Origin: Candidatus Poribacteria bacterium
GTDB lineage: Bacteria; Poribacteria; WGA-4E; WGA-3G
Assembly: GCA_003635185.1 (NCBI GenBank)
Contig: PYJA01000073.1
Location: 1-39,495 of the forward strand
Direction of reading: 5' to 3'
DNA: 39,495 bases
Program-made: the position numbers and the translations under genes
Notes under the pieces: generated by a model
What the model saw: only the letters and a program-made list of their open reading frames with translations
Told to the model about the DNA's origin: nothing
Database searches by the model: none
Shown here: positions 7,801 through 15,607 of the stretch, in pieces
Layout: every line of letters starts with the position of its first letter
How positions within the stretch are numbered: position 1 is the stretch's first letter

Positions 7801-9087
7801 ATGTTTTGGCGATTTGTCTACAATGCGTTTGCACTTCCCGTTATATTTATCGGTTTTCACTTGGCAGCGTGTTGCAATCGCAAAATCCGGGAAGGTATCA
7901 TTGGGCGGAGACAAGTATTTGATAAATTGACGGACCAACTCCGTGACGCGCGAAATATAGAGAAAACAGCATGGTTTCATTTTACTTCTGTCGGTGAATT
8001 TGAGCAGGCAAAACCGCTGATTGAAGCAATTTATGCAGATGCCCGCATTGTTCTAACTTTCTTCTCCCCTTCGGTTGCGCCGAATGTTGAATCCTATCAG
8101 TACGTGGATGCAGCTGTTTATCTCCCCTTTGATACTCCCCGTAATGCGGACCGTTTAATACACCTTATTAAACCTACGTGCCTGATTTTTTCAAGATATG
8201 ATATTTGGCCCAACCTCGTTTGGCAAGCATCTAAACAAGATATACCTATCATTGTTATTGCTGGCACGCTACATGCTGAATCGAAACGTCTCAGCAGATT
8301 AGTAAGGGGTTTTTTCAGAAGTGTGCATCGGTGTATTACGTTACATTGTGCTATTTCGGAAGCGGATGCCGCTCGTTTTCAACAACTCTGCCCTTCAGAA
8401 CATCAGGTTGTTGTTACCGGCGATACCCGCTATGAACAGGTTTATCGACGCGCACTTTCAGTTGAACCTAACACTGAATTTTTCCCCGGGCAAGCAACTT
8501 TAAACCGCCCTATTCTTATGGCTGGTAGCACATACTCAGATGATGAGAAGGTCCTATTGGAGACGTATCAGATGCTTCGTGAAGATATGCCTGAGCATAA
8601 CCTCCACTTAGTTTTAGTGCCACACGAACCGACATCTAAACGTATAGCCGAAATTCAAGCAGAATTGAATAAGCGAAAATTCAGACATTGTTGTTTATCA
8701 GCACTTAATAGCGATGCAAATTTGGAAGAGATAGATATTCTTATCATTGATGCAGTAGGGCTTTTAGCAAAGTTGTATCAGTTAGCGGATATAGCATTTG
8801 TCGGAGGGAGTTTTCACGGTAGTGTTCACAATGTGATGGAACCCGCAGCAATGGCAAAACCGGTACTATTTGGCCCCACTATCCAAAATTCTTATGAAGC
8901 ATCTTTGTTGCTGGAGAGGGGCGCGGCGAAAATTGTGCATACCCCACGGCAAATGGCGGATGTCCTTACAGAATGGCTGAATGACGAAGAAAAACGCACA
9001 AAAACTGGAAATATGGGCAAACACTTAATTGAAGAAAACCTTGGCGCGGTCGAACAGACATTGGCACATTTGCAGAAGTATGTGTGA
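7801..9087 (+). CDS. waaA: 3-deoxy-D-manno-octulosonic acid (Kdo) transferase
   Basis: WaaA moves Kdo from CMP-Kdo to lipid A precursor at the inner face of the cytoplasmic membrane. The 428-aa product has an N-terminal membrane anchor (about residues 5-22). The family block WFHFTSVGEFEQ contains the putative general-base Glu66. Also visible are DIWPNLVWQA, the acceptor-domain GTLHAESKR, and the donor-site stretch FVGGSFHG and HNVMEPAAMAKPV. Length matches the family (about 410-430). Its presence implies lipopolysaccharide and therefore an outer membrane. SD gcggag precedes the ATG. Confidence 0.96.
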   Translation: MFWRFVYNAFALPVIFIGFHLAACCNRKIREGIIGRRQVFDKLTDQLRDARNIEKTAWFHFTSVGEFEQAKPLIEAIYADARIVLTFFSPSVAPNVESYQYVDAAVYLPFDTPRNADRLIHLIKPTCLIFSRYDIWPNLVWQASKQDIPIIVIAGTLHAESKRLSRLVRGFFRSVHRCITLHCAISEADAARFQQLCPSEHQVVVTGDTRYEQVYRRALSVEPNTEFFPGQATLNRPILMAGSTYSDDEKVLLETYQMLREDMPEHNLHLVLVPHEPTSKRIAEIQAELNKRKFRHCCLSALNSDANLEEIDILIIDAVGLLAKLYQLADIAFVGGSFHGSVHNVMEPAAMAKPVLFGPTIQNSYEASLLLERGAAKIVHTPRQMADVLTEWLNDEEKRTKTGNMGKHLIEENLGAVEQTLAHLQKYV

Positions 9088-9134
9088 ATCTTGTGTGCAC
9101 AACTCGTTTCAACAGAAGGGAAACTCAACATAGA

Positions 9135-10184
9135 TTAACGAAGCGGGGCAGTTTCTACGTCCGATTTTGTCTGATAGCGAATTGTTAACACCGGACGCAA
9201 GTTTTCATCAGCATTCTCTTTTGAGGAAAAAATGATAGGCGCACTACCATCCCGCAAGGCAAAAAGATAACCGTAGTTGTAATCAGGATTTTTTACCCAA
9301 AAACGGACCGCATCGGTAATTAAATCACCTTTGAAAGTATAATGTTTTCCTGCTTCTTCAATCTTAAAAGCGCCATCAATTCGATGCGCGACATCCTCAG
9401 AACCGTTGTAATCACTCTCATTATCACCATCTATCCCTGCTAACATGGCTTGTGCGGGCGGTTTATTCCATGGCAAGTTGCGATGTAACGAGCTATTGTA
9501 GGTGAGTTCGTTCTCTTCTGCTCGGGTTGATGTGCCTCTGCCTTCACGCCATGGCAGTAGGACGCGCCGGAGAATAACGGTTTGTGCAACATCTGAATCA
9601 GATTGTTGCACATGCAGACTTATTGATGCCTCTAATACCTGTTTCGGTTCTCGGATACCCATATCTTCGAATGCATCAAATAGGTCAAAGGCGACAAAGA
9701 AAACATTTCCAGTCGGATTACATGAGAGGGTTAGCTCCGCACCAGCGTTGTTGTTTCGTGTTTTACGGTTTTTATTAACAATTAAGCTTGTGTCCTGCAA
9801 GCCACCAGAGAATGTGACTGCATTACCTGTTCCAAAAGTTATTTTGTTTTCGGCAGGTAGTGTTATGTCCATCTTCGTTTGTGTGTTTTTTAGTGTGAGG
9901 CGATAAGTTTTCCCTATCTCTAACGGAGAAGTAAGTAGCAGTACACGATTAAGACGATCATCAAGCCACGCGAATTCTATTTTTATATTTGGCGCAATTT
10001 GGTAGAGTTCAACGTTTTCAGCCGTTTCTGCTTGCAGCTTACCATCAAATTGGAGTTGAATCGCCGTTTGCGAGAGCGGCACTGCCTTTAATAGCTTGGG
10101 AATATCTTCTGCTTGTTGGCTGTTTGATACTAAAAGCGCAAGACAGATGACGCACATAACTGAAATCCAAAAATAAGTCTTCAC
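9135..10184 (-). CDS. Secreted protein with Ig-like and DNRLRE-like domains
   Basis: The 349-aa product has a signal peptide (residues 1-25). A beta-sandwich of about 80 residues resembling SbsA/Big_5 Ig-like domains follows (AVPLSQTAIQLQFDGKL, then EIGKTYRLTL). The rest resembles the DNRLRE family found in secreted surface proteins: a long beta-rich region with LLPWREGRG, FWVKNPDYNYGYLF and the closing RPVLTIRY. No catalytic motif is seen. Translation starts at GTG, 7 bp after gggagg. It is the third gene of the folB run, 22 bp after the glycosidase-like gene. Adhesion or extracellular-matrix binding is inference. Confidence 0.65.
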   Translation of the reverse strand: MKTYFWISVMCVICLALLVSNSQQAEDIPKLLKAVPLSQTAIQLQFDGKLQAETAENVELYQIAPNIKIEFAWLDDRLNRVLLLTSPLEIGKTYRLTLKNTQTKMDITLPAENKITFGTGNAVTFSGGLQDTSLIVNKNRKTRNNNAGAELTLSCNPTGNVFFVAFDLFDAFEDMGIREPKQVLEASISLHVQQSDSDVAQTVILRRVLLPWREGRGTSTRAEENELTYNSSLHRNLPWNKPPAQAMLAGIDGDNESDYNGSEDVAHRIDGAFKIEEAGKHYTFKGDLITDAVRFWVKNPDYNYGYLFALRDGSAPIIFSSKENADENLRPVLTIRYQTKSDVETAPLR

Positions 10185-10206
10185 GTTTTAACCTCCCAAA
10201 ATTGAA

Positions 10207-11409
10207 TTAATCCTCATCCATCGTAATAAACGCTGCATTAAGCACCTCCCGCTCCCGCTGTCCGGAAGGCTTATTGACAACTTCATCATTAACGACAAAT
10301 GTACTTGAGGATCCGCCATCAAGATTGATCGCTTCTGTTGCCCCGAGTTCAAGGAGTATGCTGGCGAGTTCGTAGAGTGTCAGTCCAGTACTATATTTGG
10401 GTTGTCGTCCGTCAGCGACAACTAAAAACAGGGTATCAGTATTGTAACCGAGTGCAGTTCGTGGTTCATGGCTCAGGTTTAGTTCTTGACTGCGTTTGCC
10501 CGGAGTATGCTTTTTTTCTTTAAAGTGCATGTCCACAAGTTTCTGATTTATTTTCCCATTTTTGAGGAGACGAAGCCGTCCGCCGATTGCATGGCGAACT
10601 TGATTCCACTCAGGCGGTGAAAGAGAGACTTTGAGTTTACCACTTGCACCAGGATTAAATTGGGAAACTCCAGCATCCTTTATCCGAGAACTAATCCAGA
10701 GAACAGCACTATCTTTACGAATAGCACTGTTTCCATCGTTTGAGACCTTTTCTACTTGATAGGGATGTGCATAGTTTGGTGTTAAAGGCAGTGGAAGCCC
10801 AGTAAGTATTATCTCTCTGCCTCTACGGCGGTTAGTATGTGTAGATTCACCGAGGCGTGGTGTGTAAAGCGTTACCTGACATCCATCCAGTCTGCGCTGA
10901 TTTATACATCCGAGCGGCAGCGTGTACGTCCCTATCTGGACGCTTGCTTTCATTTGCACTGGCGTGCTTAAGAATACGCCGGATTCAGTTACACCGAAGC
11001 ATGCTTCAGTATCCGTTGGTTGCGTGATGAGTTCACCGTCTTGGATATGTAGGTTTTCCAAAACACCACCGTAACCTCTTATATCACCGAGAACACCGAA
11101 ACCACCATTAACTGCTACAACGACGCGCCGATCACCTCGTTGCGTGCGGCGTTTTGCCATTGAACGCACAGTCTCTTTTCCAAGAACCTGCGAATTTCCG
11201 AGTGCCACCTCAAAGTGCAACGTTGGATCATGCCGTGACATCTCGGCAACATAGAGGACACATGTTTCAACATCCCAATCGTAGCGGTAAACATTGAGTC
11301 CATCCGACAGGTCAGGAAAGAGTTGTGTTTCCTTTCCGCCAGCTTGTGTCATGGTACTAATGAGACACAGAAATAATATGAAGGTGCACAATCGTTGTGT
11401 AAATCGCAT
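10207..11409 (-). CDS. Phosphodiester glycosidase (NAGPA-domain) family protein
   Basis: The 400-aa exported protein has a signal peptide (about 1-24) and a C-terminal NAGPA domain. Diagnostic stretches are AVNGGFGVLGD, RTALGYNTDTLFLVVADGR and the block GATEAINLDGGSSSTFVV. The family includes the lysosomal uncovering enzyme and many bacterial periplasmic proteins that cleave or modify sugar phosphodiesters, probably in wall or exopolysaccharide. The ATG at 11409 is preferred over a GTG at 11415 because aaggag lies 5 bp before it. The SD directly follows the folB stop, so the two are co-translated. Substrate unknown. Confidence 0.88.
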   Translation of the reverse strand: MRFTQRLCTFILFLCLISTMTQAGGKETQLFPDLSDGLNVYRYDWDVETCVLYVAEMSRHDPTLHFEVALGNSQVLGKETVRSMAKRRTQRGDRRVVVAVNGGFGVLGDIRGYGGVLENLHIQDGELITQPTDTEACFGVTESGVFLSTPVQMKASVQIGTYTLPLGCINQRRLDGCQVTLYTPRLGESTHTNRRRGREIILTGLPLPLTPNYAHPYQVEKVSNDGNSAIRKDSAVLWISSRIKDAGVSQFNPGASGKLKVSLSPPEWNQVRHAIGGRLRLLKNGKINQKLVDMHFKEKKHTPGKRSQELNLSHEPRTALGYNTDTLFLVVADGRQPKYSTGLTLYELASILLELGATEAINLDGGSSSTFVVNDEVVNKPSGQREREVLNAAFITMDED

Positions 11410-11418
11410 TCTCACTCC

Positions 11419-11772
11419 TTATGGACGACAGATCTCAACGGCAAAGTAGGAAATTGGTTGTTCTATTGGTGGGTGCAGTTTTTTGACGGTCAGCTGGACG
11501 GTATCTATTGGGAATTGTTTTAAAATCTCTGCGGCTATTGTTTCTGCAAGTGCCTCAATCAGTTGAAATGACTGTTGTATGCCAATATTAACAATGAGAT
11601 CAACAACGCTCGCGTAATCAATTGTGTTCTCAAGCGCATCGGTTCTGCCAGCGTTCACAAGAGAGCAACGCAATGTCGCATCAATTTCGTAATGTCCTCC
11701 GACCTGCCGCTCTGCTTCAGGCACACCGTGGTGCCCGTGAAATCGAATACCTTTTATGATGATATTATCCAT
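11419..11772 (-). CDS. folB: Dihydroneopterin aldolase
   Basis: FolB converts 7,8-dihydroneopterin to 6-hydroxymethyl-dihydropterin plus glycolaldehyde in folate synthesis. The 117-aa form is standard. The N-terminal strand DNIIIKGIRFHGHHGVPEAER holds the conserved acidic residue, and the C-terminal LTVKKLHPPI holds the catalytic lysine. The ATG at 11772 matches the family start; a GTG at 11781 overlaps the stop of an upstream reading frame by one base and could couple translation. It is followed after 9 bp by the NAGPA gene. Confidence 0.93.
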   Translation of the reverse strand: MDNIIIKGIRFHGHHGVPEAERQVGGHYEIDATLRCSLVNAGRTDALENTIDYASVVDLIVNIGIQQSFQLIEALAETIAAEILKQFPIDTVQLTVKKLHPPIEQPISYFAVEICRP

Positions 11773-11780
11773 GTTTGTCA

Positions 11781-11950
11781 CTATGTTTTCTGGTCCATAT
11801 CTGTTTCTATTTTAGCAGATGATTCGCTAAAATTCAACGCTAATTTGACATCTTTGCATAGTTGATCTGCACGTTGATAGAGTGCGTCTCTTTTTTCGAT
11901 TTCTCCATAAAATTTAAAGGTAGGTTTGGACTTCAGTGAAAAAAATAAAA
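11781..11950 (-). pseudogene. Possible 5'-truncated small gene upstream of folB (XseB-like?)
   Basis: On the minus strand an open frame from about 11950 ends at TAG 11783-11781, sharing one base with a possible GTG start of folB. The translation looks protein-like (EIEKRDALYQRADQLCKDVK, then a segment ending SAKIETDMDQKT) but has no usable start codon near its 5' end. The helical pattern loosely recalls the end of exonuclease VII small subunit. The right part overlaps the promoter of the opposite-strand operon. It could equally be chance; confidence is low. Confidence 0.3.
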
Positions 11951-11951
11951 A

Positions 11952-11980
11952 TTGACTTTCGTATCAACTTACAGTATAAT
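11952..11980 (+). promoter_or_regulatory. Sigma70-type promoter of the 12031-13743 operon
   Basis: The -35 box TTGACT (11952-11957) and -10 box TATAAT (11975-11980) are separated by 17 bp, nearly full consensus. Predicted transcription starts near 11987, about 44 bases before the first ATG. Confidence 0.75.
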
Positions 11981-11994
11981 AGAATCAAGATGGA

Positions 11995-12027
11995 GCATTC
12001 CTTCTTGATAAGGGGGTAGGGGGTTAA
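11995..12027 (+). repeat. Fragment of palindromic element family C forming the RBS
   Basis: The leader reads gcattccttcttgataaggg then ggtagggggtta. This matches the left part of the elements at 32205 and 39121 (gcattcccccttgataaggg, then gggcagggggtta). The purine-rich aggggg of the repeat lies at SD distance from the ATG at 12031. Confidence 0.6.
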
Positions 12028-12030
12028 AAA

Positions 12031-12276
12031 ATGGCAACAATCGTAAAACACAATACAACAGGCAAAAATTACTGCTTACTCGGCACAGGGTTTGGCGTTT
12101 TTCAGTCCTCAAAACCGAACATGTTTTTGGGTAATTGGTTGGCAGATGTAGATGAAGGTCAATACGCCATGGTCTGCGTCTGTGATAGCACAGGTAAAAT
12201 TAGCTGGATACAAGCCGAAGACGTTACAGTTGTTAGTATTGATGGACAAGACATCAGTGGACTACCACTCGCGTAA
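12031..12276 (+). CDS. Small protein of unknown function
   Basis: The 81-aa product (MATIVKHNTTGKNYCLLG...) is not a family I recognise. It has no signal peptide or membrane segment. Hydrophobic beta-type stretches alternate (YAMVCVCDSTG, ISWIQAEDVTVVSIDG), suggesting a small all-beta fold such as an SH3-like barrel. It has three cysteines but no CxxC. It is first in the operon with an uncharacterised 192-aa protein and an E1-like enzyme. RBS aggggg comes from a repeat fragment. A role with the E1-like enzyme is possible from context only. Confidence 0.75.
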   Translation: MATIVKHNTTGKNYCLLGTGFGVFQSSKPNMFLGNWLADVDEGQYAMVCVCDSTGKISWIQAEDVTVVSIDGQDISGLPLA

Positions 12277-12356
12277 CAGAAGTACATTTCTAAGTTCCTA
12301 AGAGAGGACAATCTCTCCAACCGTTTTTCTACTTACGAAAGGAAACTTTTTATCGA

Positions 12357-12935
12357 ATGGATTTACAGCAAATTAATATTAAGGTTTTTGCAACTGAAGA
12401 TAGCACGGTCAACTACACCAACTTCATTAAGGTCTTCAACCGCTGGATAACGGAGGCTGATTCTGAGGATTACCTGAACTATGCCGACTATTCACACGTT
12501 GATGCGGGACCGGGGGTGCTATTGATTTTGAAACAAGCTAACTATAGCATTGACAATGCCTACCATCAACCTGGATTGCTTTACAACAGGAAGCATGATG
12601 TGGAAGGTGGTAACGCTGAAAAGATTCGTCAAGCACTCACTGAAACGCTTTCTAAATGTGAACTACTTGAAGTATCGGAAGAATTGGAAAACGCTATCCA
12701 TTTCAACGGTTCAGACATTCTGTTTATGATAAACAACCGTCACATTGCCCCGAATACAGCGGAAACATCGGAAAAAATTCAGGCAGACCTTGAACCTGTA
12801 CTAAAACAGATGTATGGTAGTGATGATTTCACAATAGAACGCACCTCTGAGGACACACGCGAACGTTTCGCTCTCCGAATCTCAGCGAATTCAGACAAAC
12901 CAATTTCAGAACTCATCTCCAATCTTGGAGGATAA
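12357..12935 (+). CDS. Conserved protein of unknown function ending in Gly-Gly
   Basis: The 192-aa cytosolic protein begins INIKVFATEDSTVNYTNFIK and has conserved-looking features such as FNRWI, YADYSHVDAGPGVLLI and GLLYNRKHD. It resembles hypothetical proteins of cyanobacteria and planctomycetes known only by sequence; I cannot name a function. The last residues are ISNLGG-stop. The stop TAA is followed after one base by the ATG of the E1-like gene. The two glycine codons (gga gga) are also that gene's Shine-Dalgarno sequence. C-terminal Gly-Gly is the mark of ubiquitin-like sulfur carriers activated by E1 enzymes, but the RBS overlap could explain it. The SD (aaagga) is 13 bp from the ATG, so the start is moderately sure. 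Confidence 0.8.
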   Translation: MDLQQINIKVFATEDSTVNYTNFIKVFNRWITEADSEDYLNYADYSHVDAGPGVLLILKQANYSIDNAYHQPGLLYNRKHDVEGGNAEKIRQALTETLSKCELLEVSEELENAIHFNGSDILFMINNRHIAPNTAETSEKIQADLEPVLKQMYGSDDFTIERTSEDTRERFALRISANSDKPISELISNLGG

Positions 12936-12936
12936 G

Positions 12937-13743
12937 ATGTTTAACTTTACGAATGAACAAATTGAGCGGTACAGTCGACATATTATCCTCAAAGAGGTCG
13001 GCGGGATGGGGCAGACGAAGCTGCTTGAGTCAAAAGTGCTGCTGATCGGGGCGGGCGGGCTCGGTTCGCCTATCGGCGTTTACCTTGCAGCGGCGGGGGT
13101 TGGCACGCTTGGCATAATTGATGACGACGTGGTTGACCTCAGTAATTTGCAGCGCCAAATTCTACACGGCACAAGTGATATTGGCATCCCGAAAACGAAA
13201 TCCGCAGAAGCCACTATCGCGGAGATGAACCCAGATGTCAAGGTAATCCCGCACAATGAACGGATCAACTCGGAAAACGTTTTTGAGATATTGGAACAGT
13301 ATGATCTGATTGTGGACGGGTGCGACAACTTTCCGACGCGCTATCTGATCAACGATGCGTGTGTTATGCTTGGTAAACCGACTGTGCATGGCAGCATTTT
13401 CCAATTTGAAGGACAAACAACCGTGCTTTATCCGGGGAAAGGTCCGTGTTATCGATGCATCTTTCCTGAACCACCCCCGCAAGGTATGGCACCGAGTTGT
13501 CAAGAGGCAGGTGTCTTTGGTGTGTTACCCGGTATTATCGGCACAATTCAGGCTGTTGAAGCGATTAAAGTACTTTTAGACATCGGTGAACCGTTGATTG
13601 GGACTCTCCTACTTTTCAACGCGCTTACAATGGATTTCAAACGGCTGAAACTCCGTCAAGATGAAAATTGCCCGATGTGTGGTGAAAATCCGACTATTAA
13701 AGAGCTCATTGACTATGAGGAATTTTGTGAAGTGCGGTGGTAA
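12937..13743 (+). CDS. moeB: MoeB/ThiF-family E1-like adenylyltransferase
   Basis: The enzyme adenylates the C-terminal Gly of a sulfur-carrier protein (MoaD or ThiS type) with ATP. The 268-aa product has the nucleotide loop IGAGGLGSP (37-45), the Arg-containing SNLQRQILH, DGCDNFPTRYLIND, the putative thioester cysteine in APSCQEAG (Cys188), and two zinc CxxC pairs (171/174 and 245/248). There is no rhodanese domain. Start ATG 12937 is set by ggagga 5 bp upstream; a TTG at 12925 would start inside the preceding gene. No moaD or thiS is present nearby. moeB, thiF and hesA cannot be told apart by sequence alone. Confidence 0.92.
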   Translation: MFNFTNEQIERYSRHIILKEVGGMGQTKLLESKVLLIGAGGLGSPIGVYLAAAGVGTLGIIDDDVVDLSNLQRQILHGTSDIGIPKTKSAEATIAEMNPDVKVIPHNERINSENVFEILEQYDLIVDGCDNFPTRYLINDACVMLGKPTVHGSIFQFEGQTTVLYPGKGPCYRCIFPEPPPQGMAPSCQEAGVFGVLPGIIGTIQAVEAIKVLLDIGEPLIGTLLLFNALTMDFKRLKLRQDENCPMCGENPTIKELIDYEEFCEVRW

Positions 13744-13746
13744 ATA

Positions 13747-13851
13747 TTATAGTAAAACTTACAATTACCTGAACATTGACGAGGTTAGGAAACCTCGCCA
13801 GCAGCAATGGTGTGAGGATTGTTGTTCGTTGAGATGTCCACATATTTTTGG
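13747..13851. repeat. Palindromic miniature element (family A)
   Basis: It begins with TTATAGT and carries the self-complementary core gaggttaggaaacctcgcc (about 13783-13801). Its right part is the reverse complement of 204-255. It begins 4 bp after the moeB stop and may act as its terminator. The remaining 150 bases before the next gene show nothing else. Confidence 0.65.
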
Positions 13852-14004
13852 AGTTAAAAACAGCGATGAAACGCTATGATACTCCTGCTTGTTCCATGTT
13901 TTTCCAGAGGCGTAAGGGCGAATGCACAATCACTTAACCAGCAGAAATCTTATAATTTAGAATCTACAGGCGAAATCGGAAACTAATAAAAAGAGAACAA
14001 CAGA

Positions 14005-14493
14005 ATGAAACGCATGAATAATATTTTCTTGGTAGTTTTCTATGTATATATTTTCATTATTGTTTCTACAGCATACGCGCAAGAAGCAGAATTTATGGAT
14101 AGCAGCGCAACGATCCGAGGTAAAATTATTGACACGTCCCCCGAACAGAAACCGATTGAGGGAGTTACTGTTACAATTGTTAATACTGTCACAGATGCGA
14201 CATATACTGTGACAACCGATAAGGATGGTACTTACGAAAAGACAAGATTACCTGCTGGCCGCTATACAATTAGTGTTTCCAAAAAAGGATACGGTAGCCG
14301 GGTCAGTAGATCAAAGGTTGTTTCATCAGGGGGCGAAATCTTCATTCCAATCAAGATAAGCAAAAATGAGACTAAAATCACCTTTTTCCTGAACCGAATT
14401 TTCACCGGTCAACTTTTGGTTGGTTTTCTCGTTGGTTTTGCTATTGGCTTTTTTGTCGCGTCAATTCTAAATTCTCGCCCATCGCGCGTTTGA
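14005..14493 (+). CDS. Exported carboxypeptidase-regulatory-like protein with C-terminal membrane anchor
   Basis: The 162-aa protein has an N-terminal signal segment (about 4-25, ending TAYAQ). A CarboxypepD_reg-type beta-sandwich (about 36-115) shows the hallmark GKIIDT...PIEGVTVTI, TDKDGTYEKTRLPAGRYTI and VSKKGYG. A C-terminal transmembrane helix rich in spaced glycines (GQLLVGFLVGFAIGFFVASI) is followed by a short basic tail. It is probably anchored in the inner membrane with the sandwich in the periplasm. Such domains are often accessory or binding modules. No partner is evident from neighbours. Confidence 0.8.
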   Translation: MKRMNNIFLVVFYVYIFIIVSTAYAQEAEFMDSSATIRGKIIDTSPEQKPIEGVTVTIVNTVTDATYTVTTDKDGTYEKTRLPAGRYTISVSKKGYGSRVSRSKVVSSGGEIFIPIKISKNETKITFFLNRIFTGQLLVGFLVGFAIGFFVASILNSRPSRV

Positions 14494-14641
14494 GAAATGT
14501 GTTCAGGTACGCTCTTGGGCCTCTTAGAGGTGATCCGTTGGGATAACTCTATGTTACGCATACGGAAGTTCAAGAGACGGGACAACCTTACACTTAGCAA
14601 GATGGATTACGTTAATTTGGTATGAGACGCAAACTAAAAGA

Positions 14642-14660
14642 GGACGCTACAGAAGCGTCC
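14642..14660 (+). terminator. GC-rich stem-loop downstream of 14005-14493
   Basis: GGACGCT (14642-14648) pairs with AGCGTCC (14654-14660) across a 5-base loop. Only a short T-poor tail follows, so termination strength is uncertain. Confidence 0.4.
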
Positions 14661-14718
14661 CATTAATTGTAGGTTCCACTATACATCATAATATTCAACA
14701 TAAGAGAGGACAGATCTG

Positions 14719-15531
14719 ATGAACGTGAAAAGAGGGTTGATTTTGGCTTTAGCGATCTTGGTTTTGCAAACGAATCTCGTTGAGAGCCAAGTTGTTAGAG
14801 ACGGATTAGTTAGTTATTGGAGTTTTGATGCTGCAGATGTTAAGGGCGATACCGTTAAGGACCTTGTAGGAGGTAATGATGGAACGATTGTAGGTGCCCC
14901 GAAGCATGTCAAAGGCAAAATCGGTGATGCGTTTGAATTTGGAGGGGACCCAGACGTGATTGATGTTGAATCGCCTGCCAACGGTAGGCTGGATTTTGGC
15001 GATGACAAAGATTTCTCTATGATGGCATGGATCAAAGTAGACGAACCACCAGTTTTGGGCGGCGCGCAATCTACAATTATTAGTAAGGGAGATGGTGGTG
15101 GCAACGCCAGGATTCTTTGGAAAATAGTGACGACTCGAATACAGGTAACAATAGCAAATGAAGGCGGTGGAGGCCCCAAAATCGACTTCAATTCTGTCAG
15201 TGATGTTGTAGATGGCAAATGGCATCATGTGATCTTTGTTGCAGACAGATCGGATGCGACTCGCATCTATATTGATGGCAAACTTGATGCTGAGGGAGGG
15301 CCCTCTGAAGGCACAGATGTTAGCACAGAATCTCCATTGTTCATTGGCGCATCTGTCCGAATCGGCAAAAACACGCGTAGGTATTTTGAAGGGCTAATTG
15401 ACGAGGTGGGCATCTATAATCGGGTACTGACAGATAATGAAATCGAACGAAACTTCAAATCACAAGGACTTGCCGTGAGTCCTCAAAAGAAACTTGCTAT
15501 CACATGGGGAGAGATAAAGGTATCAAGGTGA
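14719..15531 (+). CDS. Secreted LamG-domain protein with C-terminal K-L-x-x-x-W motif
   Basis: The 270-aa product has a signal peptide (1-24) followed by a concanavalin A-like LamG domain (about 28-245). Marks of the domain are LVSYWSFD at its start, the GGNDGTIVG block, MMAWIKVD, KWHHVIFVADRS, RIYIDGKL and the closing GLIDEVGIYNRVLTDNEI. LamG domains bind glycans or proteins outside the cell. The last 17 residues form a separate conserved tail (SPQKKLAITWGEIKVSR) shared with the proteins at 21214 and 22253. SD gaggac precedes the ATG. Confidence 0.9.
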   Translation: MNVKRGLILALAILVLQTNLVESQVVRDGLVSYWSFDAADVKGDTVKDLVGGNDGTIVGAPKHVKGKIGDAFEFGGDPDVIDVESPANGRLDFGDDKDFSMMAWIKVDEPPVLGGAQSTIISKGDGGGNARILWKIVTTRIQVTIANEGGGGPKIDFNSVSDVVDGKWHHVIFVADRSDATRIYIDGKLDAEGGPSEGTDVSTESPLFIGASVRIGKNTRRYFEGLIDEVGIYNRVLTDNEIERNFKSQGLAVSPQKKLAITWGEIKVSR

Positions 15532-15607
15532 CGTGAGTTTTATAAGAAAAGGTTAAATAAATCATTCCTACCTACAAGTGAGGTGTTGCTCTCTCCTTCA
15601 ACGCAAC

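Noticed and set aside
12925..12936. TTG start for the E1-like gene
   Set aside because: It lies within the preceding gene and has no SD, whereas ATG 12937 follows ggagga.
14494..14718. Possible tRNA or small RNA in the gap before the LamG gene
   Set aside because: No cloverleaf or CCA end could be drawn; only one small hairpin is evident.
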